From Lentibacillus sp. JNUCC-1 (GTDB taxonomy: Bacteria > Bacillota > Bacilli > Bacillales > Amphibacillaceae), in assembly GCF_009741735.1 (NCBI RefSeq), contig NZ_WHOH01000001.1, positions 1,674,001 through 1,738,000 of the forward strand: 64,000 nt of DNA, written 5' to 3'. Below the pieces are notes generated by a model, which worked only from the letters and a program-made list of their open reading frames with translations, was not told where the DNA came from and did not search any database. Numbering within the stretch: the first letter of the stretch is position 1; each line of letters starts with the position of its first letter. The translations under genes and the position numbers were made by a program. Below are positions 34,433-44,334 of the stretch, in pieces.

Positions 34433-34819
34433 TTGAGATTATCCATGCCGGTTATGCCGTGGATCTGCTATGCCGTGGCGTTCGTATTTATTACGTCAGG
34501 CATTATGAAATTGATTTCGAGTGAATTTCAAGCAATTTTCATGAGTTTACAAGTGCCGTTTCCCGAGTCGACCTTGTTCCTTGTCGCTGTGACAGAGCTC
34601 GTATGCGGGACGTTAATCGCGGCCCGTCTCTATGTAAAACGGGCAAGTATCCCCCTGCTCTTAATCATGTTGGTCGCTATGTATTTAACCAAATTGCCTG
34701 TCCTCTTAAAACAGGGGCTGCTGCCATTTATGTTCGAATCTCGTCTGGACGTGGTCATGATTATTCTGCTGCTCTTACTGTTCGTGCACAATCCAAGCAA
34801 GCCCGTCAGGCTCGGATGA
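34433..34819 (+). CDS. DoxX-like membrane protein
   Basis: The 128-residue protein has four helices: WICYAVAFVFITSGIMKLI, an interrupted LVAVTELVCGTLIAARL, then IPLLLIMLVAMYLTKLPVLL, and VVMIILLLLLFVH. The GIMKL and ELVCG motifs are of the DoxX/DoxD type. The function of such small members is uncertain. TTG 34433 is taken as start because AAGGAGG lies 8 bases upstream; a GTG at 34424 overlaps that ribosome site. Confidence 0.8.
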   Translation: MRLSMPVMPWICYAVAFVFITSGIMKLISSEFQAIFMSLQVPFPESTLFLVAVTELVCGTLIAARLYVKRASIPLLLIMLVAMYLTKLPVLLKQGLLPFMFESRLDVVMIILLLLLFVHNPSKPVRLG

Positions 34820-34863
34820 GCAGGGGCGCGGTTGTGTGAGCCCCCCTGGACACAACCGCTTTT

Positions 34864-35694
34864 TCACCCTTCTGCACGGGAGAACTTCAGCGTTGCCAGA
34901 ACGACAAACACCGCACCAATCACCAGCAGCACGAGCACTTCTTCTGCAAATGAAATGACGTGGCCAAAGATAGATAAATCAAGGCCCATCGCCTCACGCA
35001 ATGGTGCACTCATCGTTTCCGGCTGGAGCACAATTTTCTTAAACATGTCTACTGAATACGTAAGCGGGTTGATTTTTACAATGAAATCCATCCACCCCGG
35101 CATACCATTTAGTGGGAAAAATGCTCCGGATAAAAACAGCATCGGGAACAACAGAATCTGTATGACCATCTGGAACCCTTGGGAAGTTTTCAAAGTGCTG
35201 GCAATAAGCAGGCCAATTGACGAAATGGTAAACGCCACAAGAAACATCGTCGGAATCAGCTTGAGCACCATCATAAACGTGAGTGACACGCCGACAAAAG
35301 GAATAAACACGAGCATCATTAATCCTTGAATCACGGCAACAGTGGAGCCGCCAAGCACTTTGCCAATGGCAATGGCTGTGCGTGACATGGGAGACACGAG
35401 TATTTCGCGCATATAGCCGAAATCCTTATCCTCCACGACAGACAACGCAGAAAAAACCGCAGTTGTGAAAACAACCATACCAATAATGCCCGGGAACATA
35501 AACGATACAAAATCAAAATCTGCTAGTGGACCTGAAGAAGCCCCACCGCCGATCATTGATTTCATCGCCCCGCTCATACCGCTGCCAAACAAGATTAAAA
35601 ACATGAATGGCATCGCAAAAGACCCAAACAAACGCGGCTTATCACGGAAAAATTTGATGACGTCACGCTGCCATACAGCGATCATCCCTGTCAT
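34864..35694 (-). CDS. ABC-2 type transporter permease
   Basis: Membrane partner of the ATPase encoded upstream. The 276-residue, six-helix protein has the ABC-2 pattern: RDVIKFFRDKPRLFGSFAMP near the N-terminus, MREILVSPMSRTAIAIGKVL in the middle and the NPLTYSVDMFKK loop near residue 220. It resembles daunorubicin-type (DrrB/NodJ) permeases that export drugs, lipids or polysaccharide precursors. It starts directly at the end of the ATPase gene (TGATT then ATG), so translation is coupled. Substrate unknown. Confidence 0.88.
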   Translation of the reverse strand: MTGMIAVWQRDVIKFFRDKPRLFGSFAMPFMFLILFGSGMSGAMKSMIGGGASSGPLADFDFVSFMFPGIIGMVVFTTAVFSALSVVEDKDFGYMREILVSPMSRTAIAIGKVLGGSTVAVIQGLMMLVFIPFVGVSLTFMMVLKLIPTMFLVAFTISSIGLLIASTLKTSQGFQMVIQILLFPMLFLSGAFFPLNGMPGWMDFIVKINPLTYSVDMFKKIVLQPETMSAPLREAMGLDLSIFGHVISFAEEVLVLLVIGAVFVVLATLKFSRAEG

Positions 35695-35696
35695 AA

Positions 35697-36641
35697 TCAA
35701 CCACGCCCTTTCGAAGTCGTTTCTTCACGAATTTCCCGTCCGGTTAAATTCAGGAAGACGTCATTTAATGTTGGCCGCCGTAAATTCACCCGAGTAATTT
35801 CAACCGGAAATTCTTTCACAAATTGCACCAGAAATTCGCTGCCTTTATCAACTTTGAAGGTCAACCCGTCATCACCTTCATCCGCCGTTGTATCATATCT
35901 TTCTTTAATTTCTGCTTTCGCCTGCTGATTATCAACCGTATCCACTTCAATGATGTCTCCCCCGACATCCGTTTTTAAGGCTTCGGGTGTATCAAGCGCA
36001 ATTAGTTCACCATGATCCATGACAGCGACCCGGTCACAAATTTCAGCTTCATCCATGTAATGCGTCGTCAAGAAAATGGTAATGCCCTGCTTTCGCTTGA
36101 GCCGCAATATATATTCCCAGATATGATCACGGGTTTGCGGATCCAGCCCAACTGTCGGCTCATCCAGGAAGAGGACACGCGGATAGTGCAAGAGACCGCG
36201 CGCAATTTCCAGACGCCGCTTCATGCCGCCAGAGAACGTCTCGACAATCAGTTTGCGCTTATCAGTCAAATCCACAATCTCAAGAACCTCCTGAATCCGT
36301 TCCTCCCGGAGTTTACGCGGTACATTATAAAACTTGCAATGCAGCATGAGATTTTCATTAGCGGTCAGCTTTTCGTCTAATGTATTTTCTTGAAAAATAA
36401 GCCCGATGCTTTCACGGACTTTGTTACGGTCTTTAACATTGTCATAACCGTTTATACTTGCATGGCCGCTTGTAGGCTTGATAATCGTCGACAGCATATT
36501 GATCGTTGTGCTCTTACCAGCCCCATTCGGACCCAGAAAACCAAATATCTCGCCTTCTTCCACTTGAAATTGAACACCTTTAACGGCTTCAACCGCTTTG
36601 TAAGACTTCTTCAAGTTCTGAACATCAATAATAGCTGACAA
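35697..36641 (-). CDS. ABC transporter ATP-binding protein (DrrA-type)
   Basis: Cytoplasmic ATPase, 314 residues, with Walker A GPNGAGKSTT (about 37-46), Q-loop FQENTL, signature FSGGMKRRLE, Walker B LFLDEPTVGLD and H-loop TTHYM. The extra C-terminal domain of about 90 residues (to LNDVFLNLTGREIREE) is characteristic of DrrA-like ATPases. The start is TTG 36641, set by GAGGAGGGGG five to six bases upstream. It forms an operon with the permease gene at 34864. Confidence 0.92.
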   Translation of the reverse strand: MSAIIDVQNLKKSYKAVEAVKGVQFQVEEGEIFGFLGPNGAGKSTTINMLSTIIKPTSGHASINGYDNVKDRNKVRESIGLIFQENTLDEKLTANENLMLHCKFYNVPRKLREERIQEVLEIVDLTDKRKLIVETFSGGMKRRLEIARGLLHYPRVLFLDEPTVGLDPQTRDHIWEYILRLKRKQGITIFLTTHYMDEAEICDRVAVMDHGELIALDTPEALKTDVGGDIIEVDTVDNQQAKAEIKERYDTTADEGDDGLTFKVDKGSEFLVQFVKEFPVEITRVNLRRPTLNDVFLNLTGREIREETTSKGRG

Positions 36642-36747
36642 TACAACCCCCTCCTCATACGCCTTTACCCGTCATACAAACAATATATCCCTTAAAATGG
36701 TAATTATGAACATGACTTATGATCGATAACATACCCAACCGATTCAC

Positions 36748-36912
36748 TTATCCACAACGTTACCCACATATGCACAAATGTTCTGCCGGATATTTAGATA
36801 TAGTACGCACATCTATTACAATATATTGGGGTTATTCACGGTATTCACAGGTTCTTGTGGAAAAGCTTTGTCGAATCTTAGCGAATGATGTGCACAACTC
36901 GACTTATCCCCA
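36748..36912. promoter_or_regulatory. Cluster of DnaA-box-like sequences
   Basis: In 165 AT-rich bases between htrA and the ABC operon stand a perfect DnaA box TTATCCACA (36748-36756), near-matches TTATTCACG (36832-36840), GTATTCACA (36841-36849), a minus-strand TTTTCCACA (36864-36856) and TTATCCCCA (36904-36912). No gene is present in 36642-36958. Confidence 0.55.
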
Positions 36913-36958
36913 AAAAGCGGGTTCAGCTATTTAAAACTAAAACGCTTCTCCACACGTT

Positions 36959-38175
36959 CTATTGCACACCCAGTTTAATCGTCGCTTTCTTTTGGTCACC
37001 TTCACGATAGTAGGTGACCTCGACATCATCACCGATTTCTTTTTCATAGTACAAAATTTGTCTCAGCTCGATCATGTTCATAACAGGTTTGCCATCAAGC
37101 TCCGTAATCACGTCGAGCTCCTGGAGCCCAGCCTGATCAGCCGGAGACAGCCGCTCTACGGACCAGACATACACACCGCCATCCACGTCCCCAGGCAGTT
37201 TCAGCGTCGACTGCCATTCAGCTTGTGGCACTTCTTCAAGAGAATAAATCTCCACGCCCATATACGGACGCACCACTTCCCCAGTCTCCTCAAGCTTCTT
37301 CATAATCGGCAAGGCACTGTCGACCGGAATCGCAAACGCAATGCCTTCCACATCCTGTTCATTGATCTTCATGGAATTAATTCCGATCAGCTGCCCTTCG
37401 ATGTTAATCAGTGCCCCGCCGCTGTTCCCGGGGTTGATCGCCGCATCGGTCTGGATCACTTCCGCCTGCCAATCTGCTCGTCCATCCCTGTTAAAATCTT
37501 GTGGGACCGTGCGCTGTTTACCACTAATCACGCCCTGTGTCACCGATCCGGAAAAAGCCATGCCGAGCGGGCTCCCAATCGCAATAGCTGGTTCACCAAC
37601 TTTGAGATTTTCCGAAGAGCCAATGGTCATAGCTTGATCAATACCCAGACCGCTCACTTTCAAAACAGCCAGATCGGAAAACAAATCACTCCCGACGACT
37701 TCCGCTTCATGCTGGGTTTCATCAGACAAGACAATTTCCACCGTATCCGCGCCCTCGATCACATGATGGTTTGTGACAATATAAACGGTATCCCCCTCCT
37801 GTTTATAAATCACACCAGATCCGGTTCCCGCTTCACTGCCTTCCATCTGCTGGCTCCAGAAATCCTCTTCCCGCTGAATATTAATCACACCAACCACAGT
37901 CGGGCTACACGACGGACCACATCTGTCACCTGTGTATGCACGTCCATTGTCGTCTTACGCTTGACACCATCAGGCACCGCTACCTCACCTTTATCATCAC
38001 GATCTGTCACGGTCAAATCTTCCTCAGTATTTTCCTTTGCCGTATCGTTAAAAAAACGGTCTTCCATCTGCGGGTACACAAGCAATACAACAATAATGCC
38101 TATAATAATCCCGCCCAGTAAAAAGTAACGGCCGCCTGAGCGCATTCCCCTTCGACCGCGGTTATAATAGCCCAT
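36959..38175 (-). pseudogene. htrC: HtrA/DegP-family serine protease (HtrC/YyxA-like), one frameshift
   Basis: Membrane-anchored surface protease and quality-control factor at the end of the wal operon. The N-terminal frame encodes a basic stretch and one helix (YFLLGGIIIGIIVVLLVYPQ), then runs out of frame at VVRRV. The main frame resumes SPTVVGVINIQREEDF. It has the triad His (TNHHVIEG), Asp (SDLAVL) and Ser (NPGNSGGAL) and a C-terminal PDZ domain (LSPADQAGLQELDVITELDG). A missing base at about 37905-37910 explains the break; it is not in a long homopolymer. GGGAGG precedes ATG 38175. Restored length is about 406 residues. Confidence 0.88.
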
Positions 38176-38278
38176 CAACACAACCTCCCGATCAATCATT
38201 TCCTACCTAATACAATGCCCAATTTCCCCCAAACCAATACAGCACCATAAACCGCACAAAAAGATCCGCCTTTAACTT

Positions 38279-38380
38279 ATATCGGCGGTTTCAGCTCACA
38301 TATCGGCGTTTTTGAGGTATATATCGGCGATTTCCGCTCATATATCGGCGTTTTTGGGTATATATCGGCGATTTCAATTT
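38279..38380. repeat. 21-bp tandem array with ATATCGGCG units
   Basis: Five units of 20-21 bases alternate in type: ATATCGGCGGTTTCAGCTCA, ATATCGGCGTTTTTGAGGTA, ATATCGGCGATTTCCGCTCA, ATATCGGCGTTTTTGGGTAT and ATATCGGCGATTTCAATT. The array sits inside the operon between walJ and htrA, not between convergent genes. Confidence 0.85.
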
Positions 38381-38439
38381 AGAGGCCTTGAAATGAAGAG
38401 TTGACAGCCAGTTAAACACACAAAAACTCCGGCATGTCG

Positions 38440-39246
38440 CTACCGGAGTTTTGATGATGATAATCCTATTTCGTGAATAGGTGTAGGCGTATTGGGGTCA
38501 GTAACGTGCAGGTCAGTTGTGATGCCGCGTGTCTGCAGCACATCTGCCACCGACATGCGTGCAAGGTCTTTCATATTGTTATCCTGACTCAAATGGGCGA
38601 GATAAATCCGCTCTGTTTCGTTCCCTACGATGTCACACAGCGCCAGGCCACAATCCTCATTCGACACATGGCCCGAGTCGCCAAGAATGCGGCGCTTCAC
38701 GCTCCATGGGTAGCGTCCCATCCGCAGCATTGATACGTCATGGTTCGCTTCAAATATATACGCATCTGCGCCTTCAACCGTTTTCTTAATTCGGTCGGAT
38801 ACATAGCCCAAATCTGTCACAAGGGCCACTTTTTTCCCGTCCTTATTAAAGGTGAAAAACATGGGATCAGCCGCATCATGCGACACGCCAAACGATTCCA
38901 CATCAATGTCACCGAATGTCTTCACCTGTTCCATGCCAAAGTGAAACTTCTGGTCAAGGGAAATCTTGCCGATGCTGTTCTCCATTGCCGACCACGTTTT
39001 TTCATTGGCATAAATCGGCAGCTGGTATTTGCGCGCGATGATCCCGAGGCCTTTAATATGGTCGCTGTGTTCATGGGTCACAAGGATCCCTGAGAGTTCA
39101 GACGGGTCTACACTGACCTCGCTGAACAGCCTATCCATCTGTTTGCCACTGAGTCCCGCGTCGACGAGCAATTTGGTCTCGTCTGATTCTATAAAAAATG
39201 CATTTCCTGTACTGCCTGAAGCAAGTACACTAAAACGCAGCGTCAT
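38440..39246 (-). CDS. walJ: WalJ (YycJ), metallo-beta-lactamase-fold nuclease-like protein
   Basis: Member of the wal operon. The 268-residue metallo-beta-lactamase fold has the metal-binding motif THEHSDH (about 58-64), further ligands in [10 protein letters not shown] and LVTDLGYV, and a late histidine LAHLSQDN. YycJ-type proteins have been linked to DNA mismatch or double-strand repair and cell-division coordination; the precise substrate is not settled. GGAG is 8 bases before ATG 39246, which overlaps the end of walI. An in-frame GTG at 39255 is less well placed. Confidence 0.93.
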   Translation of the reverse strand: MTLRFSVLASGSTGNAFFIESDETKLLVDAGLSGKQMDRLFSEVSVDPSELSGILVTHEHSDHIKGLGIIARKYQLPIYANEKTWSAMENSIGKISLDQKFHFGMEQVKTFGDIDVESFGVSHDAADPMFFTFNKDGKKVALVTDLGYVSDRIKKTVEGADAYIFEANHDVSMLRMGRYPWSVKRRILGDSGHVSNEDCGLALCDIVGNETERIYLAHLSQDNNMKDLARMSVADVLQTRGITTDLHVTDPNTPTPIHEIGLSSSKLR

Positions 39247-39251
39247 GTTGA

Positions 39252-40178
39252 TCACTCCGATGTATCAAGTTTCTCCTCAAGTTGTGCAATAATCTTTTCT
39301 TTCTCTTTCTGATCCATGTCCGATTCCAGGATCTTGTCACGCATAGACATAATCGTATCCTCTAAAAACTGCAGTTCATCACTGAAAAAGATCCGTCCTT
39401 CAATCGCATTCACAAAGAAATGCTTCTTGTCATTGACAGTCACTTTCCAGGACGGGGCGAATGACTGAATCCCATTCGGCAGCGGCACCATCGTATGAAA
39501 ACCGATATCGACTTTAGTCACTTCATCATCGGGATATAATTCTTTTGCCTTATACAATTCCTCGATGGCCGTCAGCGGGGTAATCAGCTGCTTTTCACTT
39601 CCGCTCTTCTCTGCATCCCCAAGCAATGTCTGCACATAAAACGTCATCTCATTATCATCATTTAAAAATACCATCACGATACCACTCTGGTTGTAGTAAA
39701 CCGGACGATCGCTTTTCTCCTGGAAAAACAGCAGGACGTTCATCTCCTTGTTCCAGTTCCAAAACGTGTACTGTTCCGGGTATAGAAACAACTGACCGAA
39801 AAGCGCTGAAATGTTTTCTTCAGAGCCATCCTCTGGAATTTTTATCGGATCTTTAAAGTTAGAGACAATTACATTATTACCGATGATCTGAGGAGTCTGG
39901 TTATCAAGTGCTTTCAGCTCAGACTTCTCCTTGTCTCCAAGGTTCTTCTGTCCAACAGCAATATAATTCTCTTCCAGCTTATCTTTGTCTCCGTTTTCTT
40001 CAAGCGAAGCCGTGATTTCAATATTTTCATCTTCTAGCTGCTGTTCAATCGTCGTGTTATTCCTCTCCATAACTTCAAGGTCAGCTTCCTGCTGTTTACT
40101 TAACAACTGGGTGAGCAGGAATAAATCGAGAATGAGAAAGCTGAAGATGAACAGCGTCTTAATTTGTGTCCATTGCAT
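39252..40178 (-). CDS. walI: WalI (YycI), regulator of WalK
   Basis: Membrane-anchored accessory protein which, with WalH, controls WalK kinase activity. The single N-terminal helix ([20 protein letters not shown], about 6-25) is followed by an extracellular domain of about 280 residues. It contains [20 protein letters not shown] and [20 protein letters not shown]. Length is slightly greater than in B. subtilis (280). The C-terminus has an added charged helix ([19 protein letters not shown]). The gene lies between walH and walJ with only two bases after walH. Confidence 0.93.
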   Translation of the reverse strand: MQWTQIKTLFIFSFLILDLFLLTQLLSKQQEADLEVMERNNTTIEQQLEDENIEITASLEENGDKDKLEENYIAVGQKNLGDKEKSELKALDNQTPQIIGNNVIVSNFKDPIKIPEDGSEENISALFGQLFLYPEQYTFWNWNKEMNVLLFFQEKSDRPVYYNQSGIVMVFLNDDNEMTFYVQTLLGDAEKSGSEKQLITPLTAIEELYKAKELYPDDEVTKVDIGFHTMVPLPNGIQSFAPSWKVTVNDKKHFFVNAIEGRIFFSDELQFLEDTIMSMRDKILESDMDQKEKEKIIAQLEEKLDTSE

Positions 40179-40180
40179 CT

Positions 40181-41497
40181 TCAGTCCCTCCCTTTCTCTG
40201 ATAGCAGCACGTCTTTATCCAATTTCAACTGGATCCATTTGCCGTTGTAATTCATATACCATGCTGGTTCAAGGGTCATAATGTAAGCGGTAGATTCTTT
40301 ATGGGTTAATTGATAGCCCACCCGAATGTCCTGTATTTTTTCCGGCTCATAGCTTGCATACTGACCGCTCTCGAGCAGGCTGATCACTTCTTCACCGGAT
40401 GGCAGCGTCGCTTTGGTCGCTCCAATCTGGTTATTAATGGAAAATAACGGGCGCGTATACTGATACAGCTCATTCTCACGCCACATCTGTTCGATGGTAG
40501 CATAGTCACTTGAACTGAACACTGGATAGCCTTCATAAAACATGCGGTAAGTGATATGGTTATCAAGCCGGCGGAATGCCCAAAAATGGTAATCATCTGT
40601 CCAGCCTTTGTGTTCATTAACACTGGTAATGCTTCTTTCAATTAAGTTACTCAAATCCATTTGTTCATAATTACGTGCGTCGTATGGGTTATAAAATTCC
40701 ATACTGCGTTTGTTTTTATCAATCCGCATCCCCTGTAAGCCGTCCGTATAATTAATCTCATCGTTAGAGACATTCCGTTTAACAAGTGACGGGTTGTTAA
40801 ACAAAGCATTGACCAGCTGATTCGGGTCAATGGCGTTGGTTGTAAATGACCAGTTATACGTTTCCACCGGGGTCGCCGGCACATAAATCTCATTTGCCAT
40901 ATTCTCAACCTTTACGAGTGATTCCAGTTGATCATGGGTCGTTACATAATTATAAAGCAAATCATATTTTCTCGAGTTATTGACAACCACCGTAGCATAT
41001 TCGTCCCCTCTGGTCGCTTCGAAACGGACGTTCAGCTGCGATTGATCCTCGGAAAATGTGATATACATCCGTTTAAATGACCATTCCGGCAGATACGGAT
41101 CTTCATTCAGTGTAAACAGGTTATTTAAAAACTGCATCGGCAGGGCTTCCGGAAACACAATTTCCACCATATGGTCATCATTAGGCTCTTTTACATTATT
41201 CCGGATACTGAAATCATACATCACCCAGGACTGCATATCACTGTAGATACGCTCCACCTCTTTAGGGTTTGTAAATCCATAGGGCGCACCATTACTGTGA
41301 AAAATCATATCTGTCGGCTGGATCAGCTCTTTTTTCGTTTCCTTAGCACCTTGAATATCCATCTCTTCCTCACTGACAAGAGGCTTATTGGACAGCAGAT
41401 CGTTTTGTGGCTGATAGCTCCACAAGCTGAAGGTCAGCAGCAAACTTACAGCCACAAGCACGCCGAGTATGAATGATTTGATCGTCTCAAAATTCAT
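40181..41497 (-). CDS. walH: WalH (YycH), regulator of WalK
   Basis: Partner of WalI. A single N-terminal transmembrane helix (SFILGVLVAVSLLLTFSLWS, about 7-26) tethers a large extracellular domain of about 400 residues, with three-domain YycH pattern blocks (SWVMYDFSIRNNV, NSRKYDLLYNYVT, DYHFWAFRRLDNHITYRMF). The upstream open frame of 27 codons is discarded, because GCGGAGGAAGAGAAA precedes ATG 41497. That ATG overlaps the walK stop by four bases. Confidence 0.93.
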   Translation of the reverse strand: MNFETIKSFILGVLVAVSLLLTFSLWSYQPQNDLLSNKPLVSEEEMDIQGAKETKKELIQPTDMIFHSNGAPYGFTNPKEVERIYSDMQSWVMYDFSIRNNVKEPNDDHMVEIVFPEALPMQFLNNLFTLNEDPYLPEWSFKRMYITFSEDQSQLNVRFEATRGDEYATVVVNNSRKYDLLYNYVTTHDQLESLVKVENMANEIYVPATPVETYNWSFTTNAIDPNQLVNALFNNPSLVKRNVSNDEINYTDGLQGMRIDKNKRSMEFYNPYDARNYEQMDLSNLIERSITSVNEHKGWTDDYHFWAFRRLDNHITYRMFYEGYPVFSSSDYATIEQMWRENELYQYTRPLFSINNQIGATKATLPSGEEVISLLESGQYASYEPEKIQDIRVGYQLTHKESTAYIMTLEPAWYMNYNGKWIQLKLDKDVLLSEKGRD

Positions 41498-43326
41498 TTT
41501 CTCTTCCTCCGCTTCTGGCTGATGAGCGGCAGGGTAAAGAGGATCGTTGTGCCTTGGCCTTCTTTCCCTTCTGCCCAAATCTTCCCGTGATGTGCTTCAA
41601 CCAGCTCCTTGGCGATCGCAAGTCCAAGGCCTGTGCCGCCAAGCTTCCGTGACCGGGCTCTGTCTGCCCTGTAGAAGCGGTCAAATATCTTATCCTGCTT
41701 ATCTGGTGGGATGCCGATTCCTTCGTCTCTAATGCTGACCGCGAGATATCTGTTTTGCTTCTTGAGATCAAGGTGAATCGTGCCACCCTCAGGCGAATAT
41801 TTAATGGCATTGGAAATAATGTTGTCGAGCACCTGAGTCATTTTGTCCTTATCAAGCCAAACATATAATGGGGATGGCGGTAGCCGTCGTTTTAACGTGA
41901 AACGATCTGCGGTGTTCATCTCAAACCGATCAATGACTTCATGGAAATAACTGATGAAATCCACTTTCTCCTTATGAATCGTATCTTCCTGGCTGTCCAT
42001 TCTTGAAAGCTGAAGAAGATCGTTCACCATGCGTATCATGCGCTCGGTCTCATTCTGAGTGACATTCAGAAACTTCGGTGCGATCTGTTTATCTTCCCAG
42101 GCTCCGTCTGTCAGCGCCTCAAGGTAACTCCGCATCGTTGTCAGCGGTGTTCGTAGCTCATGCGACACATTTGAGACGAACTCACGGCGTTCCTGTTCAA
42201 TCTTTTCCTGTTCAGTCACATCACTCAGAACGGTGATGAAGCCTGTTATTTGGTCTTCCTCATCTGAAATAATGGAGAAATTGGCCCGGATGAGAAACAG
42301 CTCGTCTTCTCCACTGTAATCGATCACCATTGAACCATTCTCATGGAGCTCGGATATGTCTTCTACCCGCTCCTCCACTTTAATGACGTCCAGCAAGAAG
42401 TCGCCTCTGACCTCGTCGGGATCTCGTCCAATCAAATAACCTGCTGCATCGTTCATTAACGTGACAGCACCAGTCTCATCTGTCGCAATGACACCTTCTG
42501 ACATGTCAGAGAGCACTGAACTTAACTTGCGCCGCTCTTCTTCTGTCGTAGCCCGGGAATCCCGCAGTCTGTCATTCAGATCGTTGAATGTCTCTGCAAG
42601 CTGTCCGATTTCATCATTGCCATACACATTAACCTTTTGAGAAAAGTCACCCTGTGCCATCGTAAGCGCCTGTCTCCGCATTTCTTTGATTGGCTTTGTA
42701 ATGGAACGGGCAACTATGATCCCGAGCAGGGCTGACACCGTCACAGCCAATATGGAGGCCTTGATAAAAATACCGTTAATGCGCTGCAGCTGTGCATACA
42801 CACCTTCCATATTGCCTTCCACATAAATAACCCCAGCCAGGGTGTTATCCTCGTTCCAGATCGGCACTGCTTTGATGAACACGCGATTTCCCGTGTTACT
42901 GTTCAACTGAGTCGTATGCTGCTCACTTTTATTGCGGAGCACGTTCTGGACGATATCTTCTGTTGTTTTCTTACCAATGTTGTCCTGCTCCATGTAGTTA
43001 TTCGTACCAAGAATCCGTCTTTGGTTATTGATGACCTGCAAGCTCGTGATCTCCGCCGTATCCACTTCATTAACAATGCGCTGGATTTCCTCCTGCAGAG
43101 TCGGACCACTGCCATCTTCCGGACGCTCTTTTTCAAAGGCCTGTTCCAGATAAACATTGACCACATCAATCCGGTCGTCGATCGAAGTCTTAAAGTTATC
43201 CACCAGTTCTTCTTCCAGCTGACGGACAAAATACGACCCAATCACCTGAATGGCAATGAGCAAGAGCAAGATATATACGATTATAAATTTTAATTGTACA
43301 GAACGGAAAAAACCGACTTTATGCAT
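41494..43326 (-). CDS. walK: Sensor histidine kinase WalK (YycG)
   Basis: Essential kinase for cell-wall homeostasis in low-GC Gram-positives. In 610 residues the order is: helix 1 (about 11-31), extracellular Cache-like domain, helix 2 (about 186-206), HAMP, PAS (about 265-370), dimerisation domain with phospho-acceptor His in FVSNVSHELRTPLTTM, and the ATPase with N-box LDNIISNAIKYSPEGG and G-boxes DEGIGIPPDK and GTGLGLAIAK. Complete and intact, in contrast to nearby frameshifted genes. Starts 11 bases after the walR stop. Confidence 0.97.
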   Translation of the reverse strand: MHKVGFFRSVQLKFIIVYILLLLIAIQVIGSYFVRQLEEELVDNFKTSIDDRIDVVNVYLEQAFEKERPEDGSGPTLQEEIQRIVNEVDTAEITSLQVINNQRRILGTNNYMEQDNIGKKTTEDIVQNVLRNKSEQHTTQLNSNTGNRVFIKAVPIWNEDNTLAGVIYVEGNMEGVYAQLQRINGIFIKASILAVTVSALLGIIVARSITKPIKEMRRQALTMAQGDFSQKVNVYGNDEIGQLAETFNDLNDRLRDSRATTEEERRKLSSVLSDMSEGVIATDETGAVTLMNDAAGYLIGRDPDEVRGDFLLDVIKVEERVEDISELHENGSMVIDYSGEDELFLIRANFSIISDEEDQITGFITVLSDVTEQEKIEQERREFVSNVSHELRTPLTTMRSYLEALTDGAWEDKQIAPKFLNVTQNETERMIRMVNDLLQLSRMDSQEDTIHKEKVDFISYFHEVIDRFEMNTADRFTLKRRLPPSPLYVWLDKDKMTQVLDNIISNAIKYSPEGGTIHLDLKKQNRYLAVSIRDEGIGIPPDKQDKIFDRFYRADRARSRKLGGTGLGLAIAKELVEAHHGKIWAEGKEGQGTTILFTLPLISQKRRKRK

Positions 43327-43337
43327 GACAATTGCTC

Positions 43338-44033
43338 CTACTCAGGATTACGCAAATAATACCCGACCCCTCTTCTCGTGATAATCCAGTTCGGGTTACT
43401 TGGATTCTCTTCTATTTTCTCACGCAGACGGCGGACTGTCACGTCCACGGTACGGACATCACCAAAATAATCATAGCCCCACACCGTTTCCAGCAGATGC
43501 TCACGTGTCATCACCTGTCCAATATGCCGTGCGAGATAATGAACCAGCTCAAATTCACGGTGCGTTAATTCAATCTGTTCCCCGTTTCTAGTCACAATAT
43601 AGGCATCAGGATGGACCACCAGATCACCAATGGCAATGTCTTTTGATGCACTGTCATCTTCAGGAACGGTCTCCTGGCGACGTAAGTTCGCTTTAACCCT
43701 AGCAATCAGCTCTCGGTTGCTGAATGGTTTCGTCACATAGTCATCCGCGCCCAGTTCTAAACCAAGCACCTTATCAATCTCTGAATCCTTTGCCGTCAGC
43801 ATAATGATCGGCATCGACTGGGTTTTGCGGATCTCACGACAGACCTCATTGCCATCTTTGTTCGGGAGCATGATGTCCAGCAGAATCAAATCTGGCTTTT
43901 CAGCTTCAGCAAGCTCAATGGCCTCATCCCCATCATAGGCACAAACCACGTCATACCCTTCCTTTTCAAGATTGAACTGCAGGATGTCTGCAATCGGTCT
44001 TTCGTCGTCTACCACCAATACTTTGTACGCCAT
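43338..44033 (-). CDS. walR: Response regulator WalR (YycF)
   Basis: OmpR-family regulator phosphorylated by WalK, controlling autolysins and other wall genes. The 231-residue receiver plus winged-helix protein has the phospho-acceptor Asp in [14 protein letters not shown] (about residue 53), the switch Thr/Lys in MLTAKDS and DYVTKPFS, and the DNA-recognition helix in [20 protein letters not shown]. It is the first gene of the walRKHIJ-htr operon. The product is almost certainly essential. Confidence 0.98.
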   Translation of the reverse strand: MAYKVLVVDDERPIADILQFNLEKEGYDVVCAYDGDEAIELAEAEKPDLILLDIMLPNKDGNEVCREIRKTQSMPIIMLTAKDSEIDKVLGLELGADDYVTKPFSNRELIARVKANLRRQETVPEDDSASKDIAIGDLVVHPDAYIVTRNGEQIELTHREFELVHYLARHIGQVMTREHLLETVWGYDYFGDVRTVDVTVRRLREKIEENPSNPNWIITRRGVGYYLRNPE

Positions 44034-44274
44034 TCTCTCACGTCCTCGCTTATATTATAAATAAATCTATTACACATACTTATATTCAATCATCATAAAA
44101 GAATCCATGACTTCATTTTAACGTACTTCAGCCAAAATGTCTTGACCTTCAATTTAAAAGATGCTTTTCTAAAGGATTGCTGGTTTTACACCAATCAATG
44201 TATTCTTAACAGATGAACCATTATCAAGCTGAAGGAACTTTCAGGGCTCTGAGATCGCTCTATTTTCTTGTAAA
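44034..44274. other. walR upstream region
   Basis: AT-rich DNA holding the promoter(s) of the wal operon. TATAAT-like sequences lie at about 44055-44066 on the minus strand, but I cannot pair them with a convincing -35. No gene is present. Confidence 0.4.
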
Positions 44275-44325
44275 AAATATATAAAAAGCGGCCTGCTAGG
44301 GGTTCTCCTTGGCAGGCCTGCTGTT
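44275..44325 (-). terminator. Terminator of the M23 endopeptidase gene
   Basis: On the minus strand, AGCAGGCCTGCC pairs with GCAGGCCGCT across a 14-base loop and is followed by TTTTTATATATTTTTT. Confidence 0.8.
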
Positions 44326-44334
44326 ATGTGTTTG

